This document shows positions 10,823 to 21,439 of a DNA stretch of 64,000 nucleotides, piece by piece (the stretch's first letter is position 1; each line of letters opens with the position of its first letter). Origin of the DNA: Kingdonia uniflora. Lineage: Eukaryota; Streptophyta; Magnoliopsida; Ranunculales; Circaeasteraceae. A program made the position numbers and the translations under genes. The notes beneath the pieces were generated by a model. That model made no database searches. It was not told the DNA's origin and worked only from the letters and a program-made list of their open reading frames with translations. The stretch is from contig JACGCM010001655.1 of NCBI GenBank assembly GCA_014058105.1, positions 1-64,000 on the forward strand, written 5' to 3'.

Positions 10823-11972
10823 TACAAAATGGAAATGGAGACGACCCATTTAGTAAAGTAATCGGTTGCGACGAGGATGTTTTCTCTGCTACCCAAGGCT
10901 TTTGGGAAGGGTCTAATGAGATTGATGGCCCATCTTTTGAATGGCCAAAAAACTTGACTGAAATAGAGGTCTCTAGAGGGGCAGTGAATATCGTGTGCCT
11001 GACACTGGCATTTATCACATTGTTTTGCATAGTCCGAAGCTTGTTTTTTCATATCAGGCCAAAATAATCCATGGGTAACAGCTCGAAGGGCAATAAAATG
11101 ACCACCAGTATGGGCACCGCAGGTTCTTTCATAAAGTTTGGCTAAGATTTGAGAGGCTTTGGCTTGGGATATGCATCGAAGTAGGATGCCATTTGAGGAT
11201 TTTTGATGTAGTTGGTTTTTATGGATAGCATATCTGCGACAGTTTTTGAGCATGGACCGTTTGGCTTTGGGATCGTCTGGAAGGGTGGCGTTGTTGAGGT
11301 AGTGAAGTGATGGTGTTTGCTAATCGTCTGGATCATTACTCACGCCCCCTGTATTGATGGAATTGATTTTCATTTGGTCGATACTTGGGCGTTCGAGTAC
11401 TTCGATATGGAGTGTCGGAGATTCTGATTGTCCGAGTATAGCGGCTATGTAAGCGAGGGCATGTCTATTTTCTCCTCGAGGGTAATGTGTGATTGTGGAT
11501 TTTTCGGGGAACCGGTCCATGCGCTGTCGCACAGAAAGAGCGTAATCAGCCATGCAACCGTTAGCTTGGTTCTCTCATGTGTAGTGTCTTTGAACAATTT
11601 AGGAATCTATAAAAACTACAAGTTTAGGAATGTCGAGGTCGAGTGCGAGGTCGAGTGTGAGGTCGAGGCCGTGGATCAAGGCTTCATACTCTGTTTTATT
11701 ATTAGAACATTCGAAGACAAGTTTGACAGCTTTTTCTATGTGATCATTAGTGGGTGTTGCCAAGATAATATCAATTCCTGAGCCATTAGGTCCTGCTGAT
11801 CCGTCTGTGAATAAATGCCAACCAGTGAGAGGGTCCCAGGGATCTACTATTTTGGGTTGGTCTTCTGATAAATCATCTTCATGTTCTTCCCAATCAACAT
11901 CTTCGACCGGGAAGTCAGCTAGAAAGTTTGCTACTTCTTGGCCTTTCTGGGATATTTGCTTCTCTTAGGTAA
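10823..11972 (-). pseudogene. RNase H and integrase N-terminus of element C (second fragment)
   Basis: Read on the minus strand from 11972, an RNase H domain begins at 'KGQEVANFLADFPVEDVDWEE' and includes 'LFTDGSAGPNGSG' (about 11810) and 'EYEALIHGLDL' (about 11680). This is the second RNase H typical of Tat elements. It is followed by 'MDRFPEKSTITHYPRGENRH' (about 11520). The integrase zinc-binding region reads 'GAHTGGHFIAL' (about 11120) and 'MKKQASDYAKQCDKCQ' (about 11040). The catalytic core starts ('AINLIRPFPKALG', 'VATDYFTKWV') but ends near 10823, where the 193-bp repeats begin. The rest of the DDE core and the C-terminal domain are deleted, so this copy cannot encode a functional integrase. 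Confidence 0.85.
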
Positions 11973-12114
11973 GTTGAAGTGAGCGTATTGTTCGCACGTG
12001 AGGGATATGAGGGGTAAATCGGTTAAAACATATTGTAGCCAGAAAGTTGGGGTAGTGGGGTCATGGTAATGACAATGGCTAGAAAATCGAGGCAATTTTG
12101 GTCTTTCGAAAAAG

Positions 12115-12122
12115 TATATAAG
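12115..12122 (+). promoter_or_regulatory. TATA box of the second large antisense gene copy
   Basis: TATATAAG lies about 440 bases upstream of the former start codon at 12557. A likely 5'UTR intron runs 12268-12550 (CAG|GTATGTCACTTG to CTTCTTCTGTAG). Sequence from about 11975 matches 7010 onward, showing that this promoter region is a second copy of the same unit. Confidence 0.55.
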
Positions 12123-12556
12123 TGTGAGAGGACTAATCACTATACTGTTTACTGAGAAAAATCAAAGAGAGTCAGGAGAAGAGAAAGTACGCCATTAGAA
12201 CTTGAGAAAAGTTGCTGAAGTTATTTGCGTTGATCTTGCTGCTTCGAGGATAGTGCTTCTTACACAGGTATGTCACTTGATTTCTACCAATTTTTATTTT
12301 GTTTTCCCTTACGAGTCTATAAGTAAGATATTCTGGGTTTAGGGTTTGGAGGTTATCTTCGAAGATAAGGAGATTTGATGAATCTGGGTTTTTGACCAAT
12401 CCGGGATTGAGGGTGCTTTGGAGGGGGCACAGGGTTTAGGATCGAGGTGTCAAGTGCGTAAAAATCTTCTGGAGGGGGTAGATGGGATATGGGTTATGGA
12501 CACGAAATTGTCGATTTTATCAATCTAATTTCGTGCCTCTTCTTCTGTAGGCTAAA

Positions 12557-14490
12557 ATACATAACCGTCAAGCTTTGAGGCTGAGGTTGATAGATGAAGA
12601 GATCGAAGCATTCGAAGCAAATATTTCTGGTCGTGCCCCAATGGATGAGAGCAGCGACTTAGAAGTGTTAGATGTTATAACCGAAGCTCTTTTTCTATGG
12701 TTCTGCCAGCTGGTAAGGTTCTAATTACGAGATGTCAAAGGTGATAGTGATTGTGGATAGTGAGAAGGAGGAGACAGAGTGGGGGGAGAGAGGCGAGGGT
12801 GATGTGGGGCCTTCTGGTGGTGGAAAAGGAGAAGGGGAACAGAGTGATGAAAGTGGGGACTCGACAGAGTCGGATAAAATCGAAGGTGCCGTTTCAGCTA
12901 GAGATAAGGTTATAATTGATTGATTTGCTGTGAAGCTGGAGCTGTCGAAGGTGGGGGTTCTGTTGAGTATGGCGGGAGCAGGGTTAACTTTCAAATCAGA
13001 TCCTGGGGAAGGGATACTGTCTCATAGAGGTGTTAAATTTTTGGGAGGTGGCCCCAGTTCAAATGAATGAGAATTTTTATGAGATGATGAGGGTTATAGA
13101 GGGGATGAATGCAAAGTTGAGCAGTGAGAGGGGGGATTTAATTAAGTGGTTTGATATTATTACCTTCTACTCGAAGAAGGCGAGCCAGAACCAAGGAACC
13201 TACCACATCCAATGTCACCAGAGAAGCCCTGGTTTTTTTATCTGTGTTCAACGGGTCGAGGGTGGAATAAAGATTTGTTGGTAGTACAGGGCAACTATGA
13301 GAATGTTGAGGGGGAGGACCTTTATAAGTTGCATCATATAGTGTATAATCAGGGTAAGTTTGTTGTCGAAGGATTGTTGTTGATTTATGTCTTGAATAAG
13401 TGGTAATTATACTTGTTGTTTGTTCTGCAGGTCCAAAGAATCTATCGTGGAACAATCCGAGGAACTATATTGATACTTTGCATAAAGCTAGTGAGGATTG
13501 GGTAAATTCAGTTTTTGACAGTCTTGGAGTCAAGAGGCAGAGGAGAAAGAAGGTGGATTCCCATCTTTGAAGCGTACCCGTTATACCCCATCGAAGAGAG
13601 AGAGAGGCGAAGGTATTTCGAAGGGTCCAGCTGAAATGGGAGGGGAGGAGTTGCCAAGAAATTTTTAGTATGTTCCGAGAACGTGGAGGTGGTTGAAGCA
13701 TGCAGCGCAAGTGCTCGATGTGGCTGGCGATGCTTTGAGATTGAGGCTGAGGCAGGTGCCCATACAGGCTGAGAAGGGGAAGGGTCGGGTTGTTCCCAAA
13801 GCTCTGAAGGTGCAACAATTGAAGGTTAGTCAGTACAAAAGATGTAGGGCACTGGGGGAGGATGATGCGGCAGATGAGGATGAAGAGATGTCGGAGGCTA
13901 AATGACAGGAGCAAGCGGTGGCCAAACAGGCTTCGATGGTCGAGCTCTGCGAGGATGTCCCAGACGAGGCTTCGAAGGAAATAAAAAGGCGCATGTTTCA
14001 GGTAACTATCTATGAATTTCTTTTGTGAGATTTTGAGGTTTTGTTTAAGTTCTTCGAATTTCATGGGGTACTTACTGCTCGAATATTCTAGTAGATGGAG
14101 GATTGGGTACAATCGTACTACAAGGAAATAAAGTCAGTAAAAGGGAAATTGGGACAAGCAGTAGAGAGTCTGGATCTTTATCGGGGAACTGAGGCGTTAT
14201 TGCTGTCTGAAGTCAAGAAGTTGAGGCGAGATCTGGCGGCAATTATTTATTTACTTGATAAGAGGCTCGCGCTTCAGCGATCAAGGCAGGAGCGGGAGTG
14301 GTCGGCAAAGCTTGCAGTAAAAGTGAGGGAGAAGACAGAATAGAAGGTGACTTACCAGCGGCAGTTTGATAATGAATGTAAGGTGACTGTCAGGTTGAAA
14401 ACGTTTATAGAAGATAATGGGTATAACTCCGATACTCAGGAACCTTTCCCTATTTCCCCCAAACTTGTTGATGGAGATGATTTGTAGATA
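12557..14490 (+). pseudogene. large antisense accessory gene of element C, copy 2
   Basis: This is a second copy of the gene at 7544. The start codon is ATA instead of ATG. In order it shows an acidic Ser/Gly-rich region (12732-12923), 'FAVKLELSKVGVLLSMAGAG' (about 12922, frame interrupted), 'EVAPVQMNENFYEMMRVIEG', 'LIKWFDIITFYSKKA', 'DLYKLHHIVYNQ', a phase-1 intron (13354-13430), 'YIDTLHKASEDWVNSVFDSL', and a stop at 13568-13570 in the same place as in copy 1. The downstream exon has 'KRCRALGEDDAADEDEEMS' and a CAG|GTAAC donor at 14002. After acceptor 14094 a coiled-coil exon begins 'MEDWVQSYYKEIKSVKGKLG' and runs to about 14490. Frameshifts make it a pseudogene, but exon boundaries are well preserved. 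Confidence 0.7.
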
Positions 14491-15109
14491 AAGGAAGGAG
14501 AGGCAGATGTTCTTGACAGAGCAGATGGAGGTACTGGGTGTGGTGTAGAGGCTCCTGCAATTAAAGCAATTGGTGCTGGAACTATGGTGATGCGGTTGTC
14601 GATGGTGCAATGTTGAAGCCTTCGACTGAAGGTGTTGAAGGTGTTGGCGCTGGGAGATTTGTGGAGGATGGTGTAACCGCGGCGATATGGGGTATTTAGT
14701 ATTGGGGTTCCATGCTTTCCTCTTCTGATTTGTTGCTGAGTTGTAATATTTTTGAACTATGTTTATTTTTTTTGCATTGGTCTTTGAACTTGGTATGTCT
14801 TTGTACTGTTATACTGTACTGATGGTGGTTATCTGTTGAACTTCTGAAGTTGATTCTGTACTACTTTTGTATTGATGCCTGATTTTCCGACTGACTCTGT
14901 TATCTTGTTCTTGCCTTACTTTATTCTCGATTGTTGAAATATCGATACGTATTCTGTTGGCTTGACTTGTGTTTGAACTTTTGATGACTGAACTTGAGTT
15001 GTAATCTAACTGTCTCTCTGACGTATAATACTTTGAATCTTCTATGGACTTAGTAGTATTGTAGATATACTTGTACAATGGTATCTGTATGTGCTATTTA
15101 TGTTGAATG
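14491..15109. other. AT-rich sequence after antisense gene copy 2
   Basis: Equivalent to 9346-10079. The first ~200 bases are a decayed Gly/Ala/Val-rich C-terminal tail of the antisense gene. The rest is T-rich with no coding signal; it lacks the clear minisatellite of copy 1. Confidence 0.4.
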
Positions 15110-15500
15110 CCTGTAGAGTTATTGGAGCCTGAAGAGCTTCGAGGATGTTGTGATATATTTTTTCTAAAATTGAAGGATCAGTTAAACATCGAAGGCCGAA
15201 GCCACAGCGATGTAAAATGTGCTCGCCCCGACCTTATTCCCGAGGGTTCGTCCTTTCGACCATTCATGCCTCTCGAGTTTGCTCGAATGTTGGAAACTTA
15301 AAAATTTCAAGGTCGCCCCCAAGTATCAGTCGGGGAGGGGGTTGACATGATACCCAGGATAAGCCAAGGAATCGACTGGACTTTGAGGGTTTCAAAGCCT
15401 GATCGAAGCATAACTGTCCACCCTCAAAGCATTCTCGAGGGTCCGGTCACTCCTAAGTATTAGTCGGGCCAAAGGGCTGACATGATACCTAAGTTAAACC
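15110..15500 (+). repeat. tandem repeat block of element C, second fragment (two units)
   Basis: Two units of the repeat seen at 10080-10822, recognised by GGTCGCCCCCAAGTATCAGTCGG at 15314 and GGTCACTCCTAAGTATTAGTCGG at 15445. The spacing of 131 instead of about 193 bp shows an internal deletion. It lies between the antisense gene copy and the integrase C-terminus, the same relative place as in the other copies. Confidence 0.75.
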
Positions 15501-15509
15501 ATGAAATTC

Positions 15510-16020
15510 ACTGAAATGAGGAGATGAAGCATGGGCTGAAAAGTTGTTTATTGATAATTCTGTGTTACATCTGCTGTTCAAGGTTGAGGCCGTGGCCTGC
15601 TATAGGAGACCAGCTGCATTGTGTTCCACGGGTTTGGTAAAGGCCCTTCATCTTCTGTCATCAGATAGTAGGAACCCTTGTCAGTTTTATCATACACGAC
15701 ATAAGGTCCTTCCCAGGATTCGGCTAGCTTTCCGGCATTTTGAGGTTTCAAGGATTGGTTAACACGTCAAAGTACTAGATCTCCGATGTTAAAACTTCAT
15801 GGTCAAACTCTCTTGTTATAGGATTTTTAAAGTGATGTGTGGTAGCAGCCAAGGTCTGCGATGGCCCAGTCTCTGGTTTTGTCGATCCATAACATGTTAC
15901 ATGCGAGTTCATACTCATTGTCTTTGTCTGGGAGGCTAGGGTCTCGTATATGTACTTCAAATTGAGTAGGGAGCACAGCTTCGGTACCGTATGCTAGGAT
16001 GAAAGGGGTGTAGCCTGTAG
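15510..16020 (-). pseudogene. integrase C-terminal part of element C (first fragment)
   Basis: On the minus strand this begins at 'TGYTPFILAYGTEAVLPTQF' (about 16020-15960), the end of the catalytic core. It continues through 'NEYELACNMLWIDKTRDWA' and the GPY/F-type C-terminal domain 'GKLAESWEGPYVVYDKTDKG', 'YYLMTEDEG' and 'PNPWNTMQL', followed by stops. The catalytic core N-terminal to 16020 is absent; the sequence instead joins RNase H there. Together with 10823-11972 it shows two different deletions of the same integrase. Confidence 0.8.
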
Positions 16021-17890
16021 ATCAAGGCTTCGTACTCTGCTTCATTATTGGAACATTCGAAGGTAAGTTTGACAGCTTTCCCTATTCGATCATTAGTGGG
16101 TGTGCCCAAAACAATACCGATTCCTGTGCCATTAGGTCCAGCGGATCCATCTGTGAATAAGCGCCAGCCAGTGTTAGGATCCAGGGATCTGTTGGTTAGG
16201 GTTGGTCTTCTGTTAAGTCATCTTCGTGTTCTTCCCAATCGACATCTTCGACTGGGAAGTCTGCGAGGAAGTTTGCTACTGTATGGCCTTTATGGGATAT
16301 TTACTTCTCGAATGTATTGTCATGTTCGCCAAGGTGTACAGACCACTATTGTACTATTCTAGACTTCTCTTATTTACTGAGTACTTCTCGAAGGGGTTAA
16401 CTTATAAAAACATGGATGGGGTGGGATTGGAAGTACGGTTTGAGTTTGCGGGCTGAATAGACAAGGGTGAGGAGTAAACGCTCAAGCTTCAAATATCGAG
16501 TTTCTGCGGGGGTGAGGGTTTTGTTAATGAAATATACAGGTTTATCGATGTTGGAATCGAGTCGAATAAGTACTGAACTGATAGAAGTGTCTATAACAGC
16601 GAGGTATAAAGATAGTGTATCACTTTCGATAGAGGTGCTGATAATGGGTGGTTGGCCAAGATAAGTTTTGCGTTCAAGGAAGGACTGTTCACACTTGGGT
16701 GTCCAGTTTATCTCAGGGTCGTTTTTCTTTTTTTCTTTGTGGATGCCTTGGTCGCGTAAGAGGGAAAAGAGCCAAGCACATCTGTTTGAGGACTTGGAAA
16801 TGAAACGGTTAAGGGCTGCCATCTTTCAGCCACTTTCCGGACGTCTTTCTTGGTTCGGGCCGAAGGCATATCGATGAGGGCTCGAATATGGGTAGGATCA
16901 GTCTCGATACCTCGTTTACTGATTAGGTGGCCAAAAATTTTTCCAGACGAAAAGCCAAATTGGTATTTGTCGGGGTTGAGTTTCATGTTATACGTAGAAA
17001 GTTTCAAAAGGACTTTGTCTAGGTCTTGTTTGTGGGTCTATTTTTGAAGGCTTTTTCTTAGCATTTCGTCGATGTAGACTTCGACTGACTTGTCAAGCAT
17101 GGGTTTAAACATGGTTGTGACAAGGCGTTGGTAAGTGGATCCCGCATGTTTAAGGCCGAAGGGCATAACGTTGAAACATTAAAGGCTTTGTTCAGTGATA
17201 AAGGAGTTTTAAGTTGAACTTCGGGTAGGAGGGGTACCTGATTGTAACCCAAAGCTGCGTCCATCATTGATCGGCGCTCATGTCCGGTAGTTGCATCGAG
17301 GAGTGCTAAAATGATCGAGAGGGGGAAGCTGTCCTTCGGTGTGTGCTTGTTGAGATCTGTGAAGTTAACGTAGATTCGGATCTTGTCGTTCTTCTTGGGA
17401 GCTGCCACAATGTTTGATATCCAGTCAACATACTTCACTTCTCTGATAAAACCTGTGGCTATTAGCTTGTCTACTTCAAGATTCACTGCTTCTCGAATTC
17501 GTGGAGCCAGGTTATGCTTCTTTTGTTTGACTGCTGAGGAATGGGGAATGAGGTCAAGGCGATGGCACGCCAGGTTGGGGTCGACACCGGGCTTCTCCTG
17601 GAATGTCCACGCAAAGACATCTTTGTTTGCTCAAAGGTAATCTGTGAGCTCAAGGCGTTCTGCCTCATCGAGAAAAGTTTTGATGAATGTATCTTGACCA
17701 GAACCGTCGAGTTTGATATATACAGTTGGTTCGATGAGTTAAGTGGTATCTTTCGAAGGTGTGGGGATGGAAAGAGACAGTGATTTCTATGGGCGGCTTA
17801 CGAGTTTCCAGGTCTAATCGATCTCTGGGTGCTCGCATTAATGAGCGAGGCGTTGGGAGCCTTTCAAGTTCCAAGTACCTTCGGGAGTGG
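16021..17890 (-). pseudogene. reverse transcriptase and RNase H of element C (first fragment)
   Basis: Read on the minus strand: RT begins near 17670 and shows 'FIREVKYVDWISNIVAAPKK' (about 17440), 'YVNFTDLNKHTPKDSFPL' (about 17370), 'MMDAALGYNQVPLL' (about 17260), then the catalytic region 'VYIDEMLRKSLQK' (about 17080). The YxDD motif has become YIDE, which should kill activity. The first RNase H follows ('YLAVIDTSISSVLIRL', 'KPVYFINKTLTPAETRY', 16600-16480). A start of the second RNase H ('HTVANFLADFPVEDVDWEEH', about 16270) ends at 16020 within the segment equivalent to 'EYEALIHG'. Several frameshifts separate these parts. Confidence 0.85.
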
Positions 17891-18530
17891 TAAAACGAAG
17901 GTTCTGGTGGTAGGTCGAAGGTATGGACTGCATGGCGTGGAGCCAGTCACGCCTGAGGATACTGAGGTATTATGATTTCTTGTCGATAACAAGGAAGCTG
18001 GTTTGAAGGGTAAGAGAGCCTATGGTGACTGGTAAGCTGATTCGACCAATAACAACTTCTGTGGCCCCATTGAAGTCTTTTAATTCGACATTGGCAAGGG
18101 TAATGAGGTTAATTTTCTTCATGATTTCGACAATTGGGAAAATAAGGACATCAGCTGCGCTCCCTGTTTCTATGAGCATTGTGTAGAGGACAAGGTTTTA
18201 GATCTTAATCATAATGACTAGTAGATCAGAATGGGGAAAATGAACGTGAGATGTATCACAGTTGATGAAGGAAATTCCTTCGAGTCGAGGTCGAGGGCTT
18301 GATTCTGGCAGGAGGGTGGGAAGTTTCCCCAGATAGGTGAGTTTACTACATTCTTCAACGCGCATGCGTTTACTTTTGGAACGGCCGCTATCGATGTTGT
18401 TGACTTCGATAAAGCATGATCTATAAATATGGACCACGACCAGGTCAGTAGTAGGGGTGGATTGAGCTTGGAGGTAAGACCCATCAAGGTAGCTGGGAAA
18501 TTCGGCAATATACTGGTATAGATGACCTCC
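17891..18530 (-). pseudogene. protease region of element C
   Basis: On the minus strand, after the gag-protease linker ('LEGISFINCDTSHVHFPHSD', about 18290-18230), the aspartic protease reads 'MLIETGSAADVLIFP' at 18179-18135. The catalytic Asp of DTG is replaced by Glu. It continues 'ATEVVIGRISLPVTIGSLTL' and 'TSFLVIDKKS', then a stop and 'LRRDWLHAMQSIPSTYHQ'. The matching region in D has a different active-site change. Confidence 0.8.
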
Positions 18531-18539
18531 TTTGAGGAT

Positions 18540-20040
18540 AAGTTCAAGAGAGTGCTGGAGGGCGAAGCTTTTTTTTTGTATAGTGGCAGTTACATTTATG
18601 ATTGGCGCAATAAGGTTTGCCTATTCTAACTTCGTTAGGGAAAGGAATACGCTAAATGGGGTTTGCCTGTATATGTGGTAAAAGGGTACTGTGAGGGGCA
18701 GTGAGTGTGGGCAATACTGGCTTTGGCCACTTTTTGCAGGCTTCAGCGCTATTATCGATGTTAGGGCATTTGCGGCTCTCTGTCTCCTATAAGACGAGAG
18801 GGATCAGGGTTGTTAGAGTAGAAGGTGGGCTTTGCCGAGGCTTATTGGTAGCTGGGGTCGAAGGCTGGTTTAGTTTATGTGACTCGCAGAGGCGCTCAAG
18901 GTCAATATACACATTGAACTTTGAGAGCATCTCTTCGAGTATTTGAGGTTTGTAAAACTAGGTGTTCTTTAATTTGACTGTGGTCAGGCAGGGTATTTGA
19001 GTATGTGAATATAACATTCGCTTAGTCATGGTTATCAATTTTCCGCGATTCATCGAGGAACCTTTTGGTGAAGGTTTGGAGTGTTTCATTGCTGGATTTT
19101 ATGAAATTGAGCAGGGCGTCAACTCTGACTTCTCTGTCCTTATTGAAGGCAAACTGGGTGAGGAAAACCCGTAATAGATGCTCAAAGCTTCGTATCGATC
19201 CATTCGGGAGGTTGTGATACCATCAAAGGGGGTTGTCAGTAAGGCTGGTAGGAAAAAGGCGACATAACAAGTAATCAGCCGTTGAATAAAGGCTCAGACC
19301 ATTTTGGAATTTGAGAATGTGTGATTGGGGGTCTGTATTATGGTATTTCCTGAGTTTGGGGGGACGGAAATTAGGGGGCATCTCGATAGCAAGAAGTTTG
19401 GGGCAAATTGGTTTATTTAGTAGATTCCAAGTGTTGGCTTTTGGGCTCTCATTGACCCGAATGGCAGGCTGTACGTTGAGGCCGAAGTCCTACCGCGCAG
19501 CATAAGTGGGATGAAGGGGGGATTAAAGGTTTTGCGGATGATGAATTCGAGCGGGTGGAATGTGTTCAGCGCTCCACTCCCCGAGATGTTCTCGAGCAGG
19601 GCGGCGTATGGGGTGTCTAGAGGATTGGAGGGTTGAGTCAGTAGAATTTTCTATTGGGTAAATGCCGAGATGGATGGAGCCACTAGGAGGAATAGTGTGG
19701 GGAGCACCTTCGGCTTGGATAAGGCCCTGGGCTACTCTAAGAGCGGGTAGGGGTCCCAGACGGGCGCGGGCAGACATGCACAACAGATCTTATGCATGGG
19801 ATGGGCGAGCAGGTTCTAGAGGCTGTAGTCTCAACAGCTTTTGATCGGTATTGTGTAATTTGTCAATTGCCCAGTTCTGTCTGTTCTCATCGTCCAGATG
19901 GCGGTTCCATTTAGTTTCCAGCTCCAGGCGGTGGTTTTCATGCTCTTGGTTAAGTTATGAATGATGACGCTCCTCAGCTTGAGCGACTTGTTGAGATAGT
20001 AAGGCTATTTAGGTTGAACTGGAGTGGAGGGTGGGTGCCA
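18540..20040 (-). pseudogene. gag of element C
   Basis: On the minus strand gag starts near 20040 and reads through a proline-rich N-terminal part ('LGPLPALRVAQGL', about 19740). The conserved core follows: 'PKLRKYHNTDPQSHILKFQN' (about 19370), 'LLCRLFPTSLTDNPL' (about 19270), 'WYHNLPNGSIRSFEHL' (about 19225) and 'ETLQTFTKRFLDESRK' (about 19090). A zinc-knuckle-like 'GKPYCANHKCNCHYTKK' lies near 18620-18570. In-frame stops and shifts occur in every section. Gag would assemble virus-like particles; this copy is inactive. Confidence 0.8.
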
Positions 20041-20125
20041 TTGAGGAAATTTTGTGGAAGTTGAAAACAATGGGAGGGAAAAAGAAAAGGAGTTTGGTAG
20101 GGTAGGAAGCCGAGACAGGGCTAAT

Positions 20126-20857
20126 TGTAGGGGCCTAACTTCTTTCGGAAAGGAAGTCGACTCTTACAACTCAGGGGTAACCCTCAATTTGAGGAATGCA
20201 AGCAGTTAATCTAAAGCATGAACAATCTAAAGATAAAATACTTGCGTAGAGGCCCAAATGTGACGCTCTACGACCTCTGATGAGGATTTTTAAGAGTATC
20301 TTTATTACTGATGAGTAATTGAAGGTTCGAATACTGACAGGGTAGTCGAAGGTAAACTACAAAGGGTTTGGGGAGATTTTTTCTAACCCTCCCTTGGTTT
20401 CCCATCACTCCTATTTATAGAACATAGGATGGGCTGAGTCACCAAGGATAGGTCAGATTACAAGGGTACTGTCCAGATATCCCAGCAGGGGTATGGGCAC
20501 CAGACATGTCTGTACTATCACTGTAACAACTATTGGAGATGTCTCTGTACTTTGGTACTACGGTTGTGGTTGGGTCTGTCACTGTAGTTGCAAAGACCAA
20601 TAACTGCGCCGTCTTGTCTGACGAGCTGGCTACCTGTCCCATCATATTTTGACCATGTACAAATAAGGTCAAAGGGTTTTTGCTGCGATGTGTGTAGTCC
20701 ATCCTCGAGGCTTGTTCGGAGTTGAGGCTTCATCTTCAGAGGATCTCTAGAGGGCTTGTTTTGAGGATTGAATAGGCTTCGATATATTCGGGTAGACTGT
20801 GAAGTAGCCTTCGAGTGTCTGAGGGGGGTAGAAGGCTGCGAGTAGGCTACTATAACA
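20126..20857 (-). repeat. 5' LTR of element C
   Basis: On the minus strand it starts TGTTATAGTAGCCTACTCGC and ends GGCCCCTACA. It contains a promoter box TCTATAAATAGGAG near 20410-20423 and the GACCTCTGATGAGGAT block. Just inside (20105-20125) the minus-strand PBS is degraded to TTAGCCCTGTCTCGG. Position next to gag defines it as the 5' LTR. Confidence 0.85.
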
Positions 20858-21439
20858 ACTCCTATTCCTTCCCTCAAGAAGTAGAATGAGAAAAAAATAC
20901 TTTCCTTTAGTTTATTGTTTAAGTTTAGAATGAATTTTTGTGTACAAGTGGTTGATGGGACCCGATACTTTGGTTTTTTGGTTTATTAAGGAATTTGGCG
21001 ACTAGTTTTAATATCGCAACATTGTTTTTTGATTATTCGATAAGTGTAACATTCGAGATGATTGATTTTAAGAAGTATAACATACTATTTGTTAGATGTT
21101 GCAAAATATTATGATATAAGGGATATCTTGAGTGTAGTGAAAGAAAGGCCATTATGTGGCTTTTGTAAAATATAAGAATGAGTGTCAAATATAATTCCTT
21201 TATGGGATAACTGGTGTGAGTTATAAGACAAACATGTTGTGAATTGTTGAATGCAGTAATGATGTACACATAGAAGTTCCTGTAATAGGAGACCTGCTTG
21301 TTGAAGAGATAATATTGGCTGACATACACTTGTTCACGTTTTGTCTAAAGTTAGAAACATAGAGCTGATGATTTATTGATGGTAAAGATAACTATTTTAT
21401 TGAAGAAAATCGAAATAGATTACAACTCTTATCTGTAGA
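20858..21439. other. unassigned AT-rich DNA between elements C and E
   Basis: No gene, LTR or repeat can be recognised. It does not resume element B's RT, which was interrupted at 4097. The part nearest 21440 may be the 3' untranslated region of element E. Confidence 0.4.

Larger units (their letters stand above)
4098..20857 (-). mobile_element. Tat-type Ty3/gypsy retrotransposon C, minus strand, internally mosaic
   Basis: Two related LTRs of about 730-780 bp in the same orientation bound a 16.8-kb unit. Read on the minus strand the order is 5' LTR, gag, protease, RT, part of RNase H, integrase C-terminus, tandem repeats, antisense gene, then RNase H again, integrase N-terminus, tandem repeats, antisense genes and 3' LTR. 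The duplicated middle indicates that two deleted copies were joined. Flanking 5-mers differ (GGTAT before 4098, ACTCC after 20857), so there is no target-site duplication, again fitting recombination between two insertions. Large size, second RNase H and antisense ORFs place it in the Tat lineage by known family features. Confidence 0.85.

Noticed and set aside
13465..14112. A 215-codon minus-strand ORF
   Set aside because: It lies opposite exons of the second antisense gene copy, whose motifs and splice sites match three other copies. The minus frame has no recognisable content.
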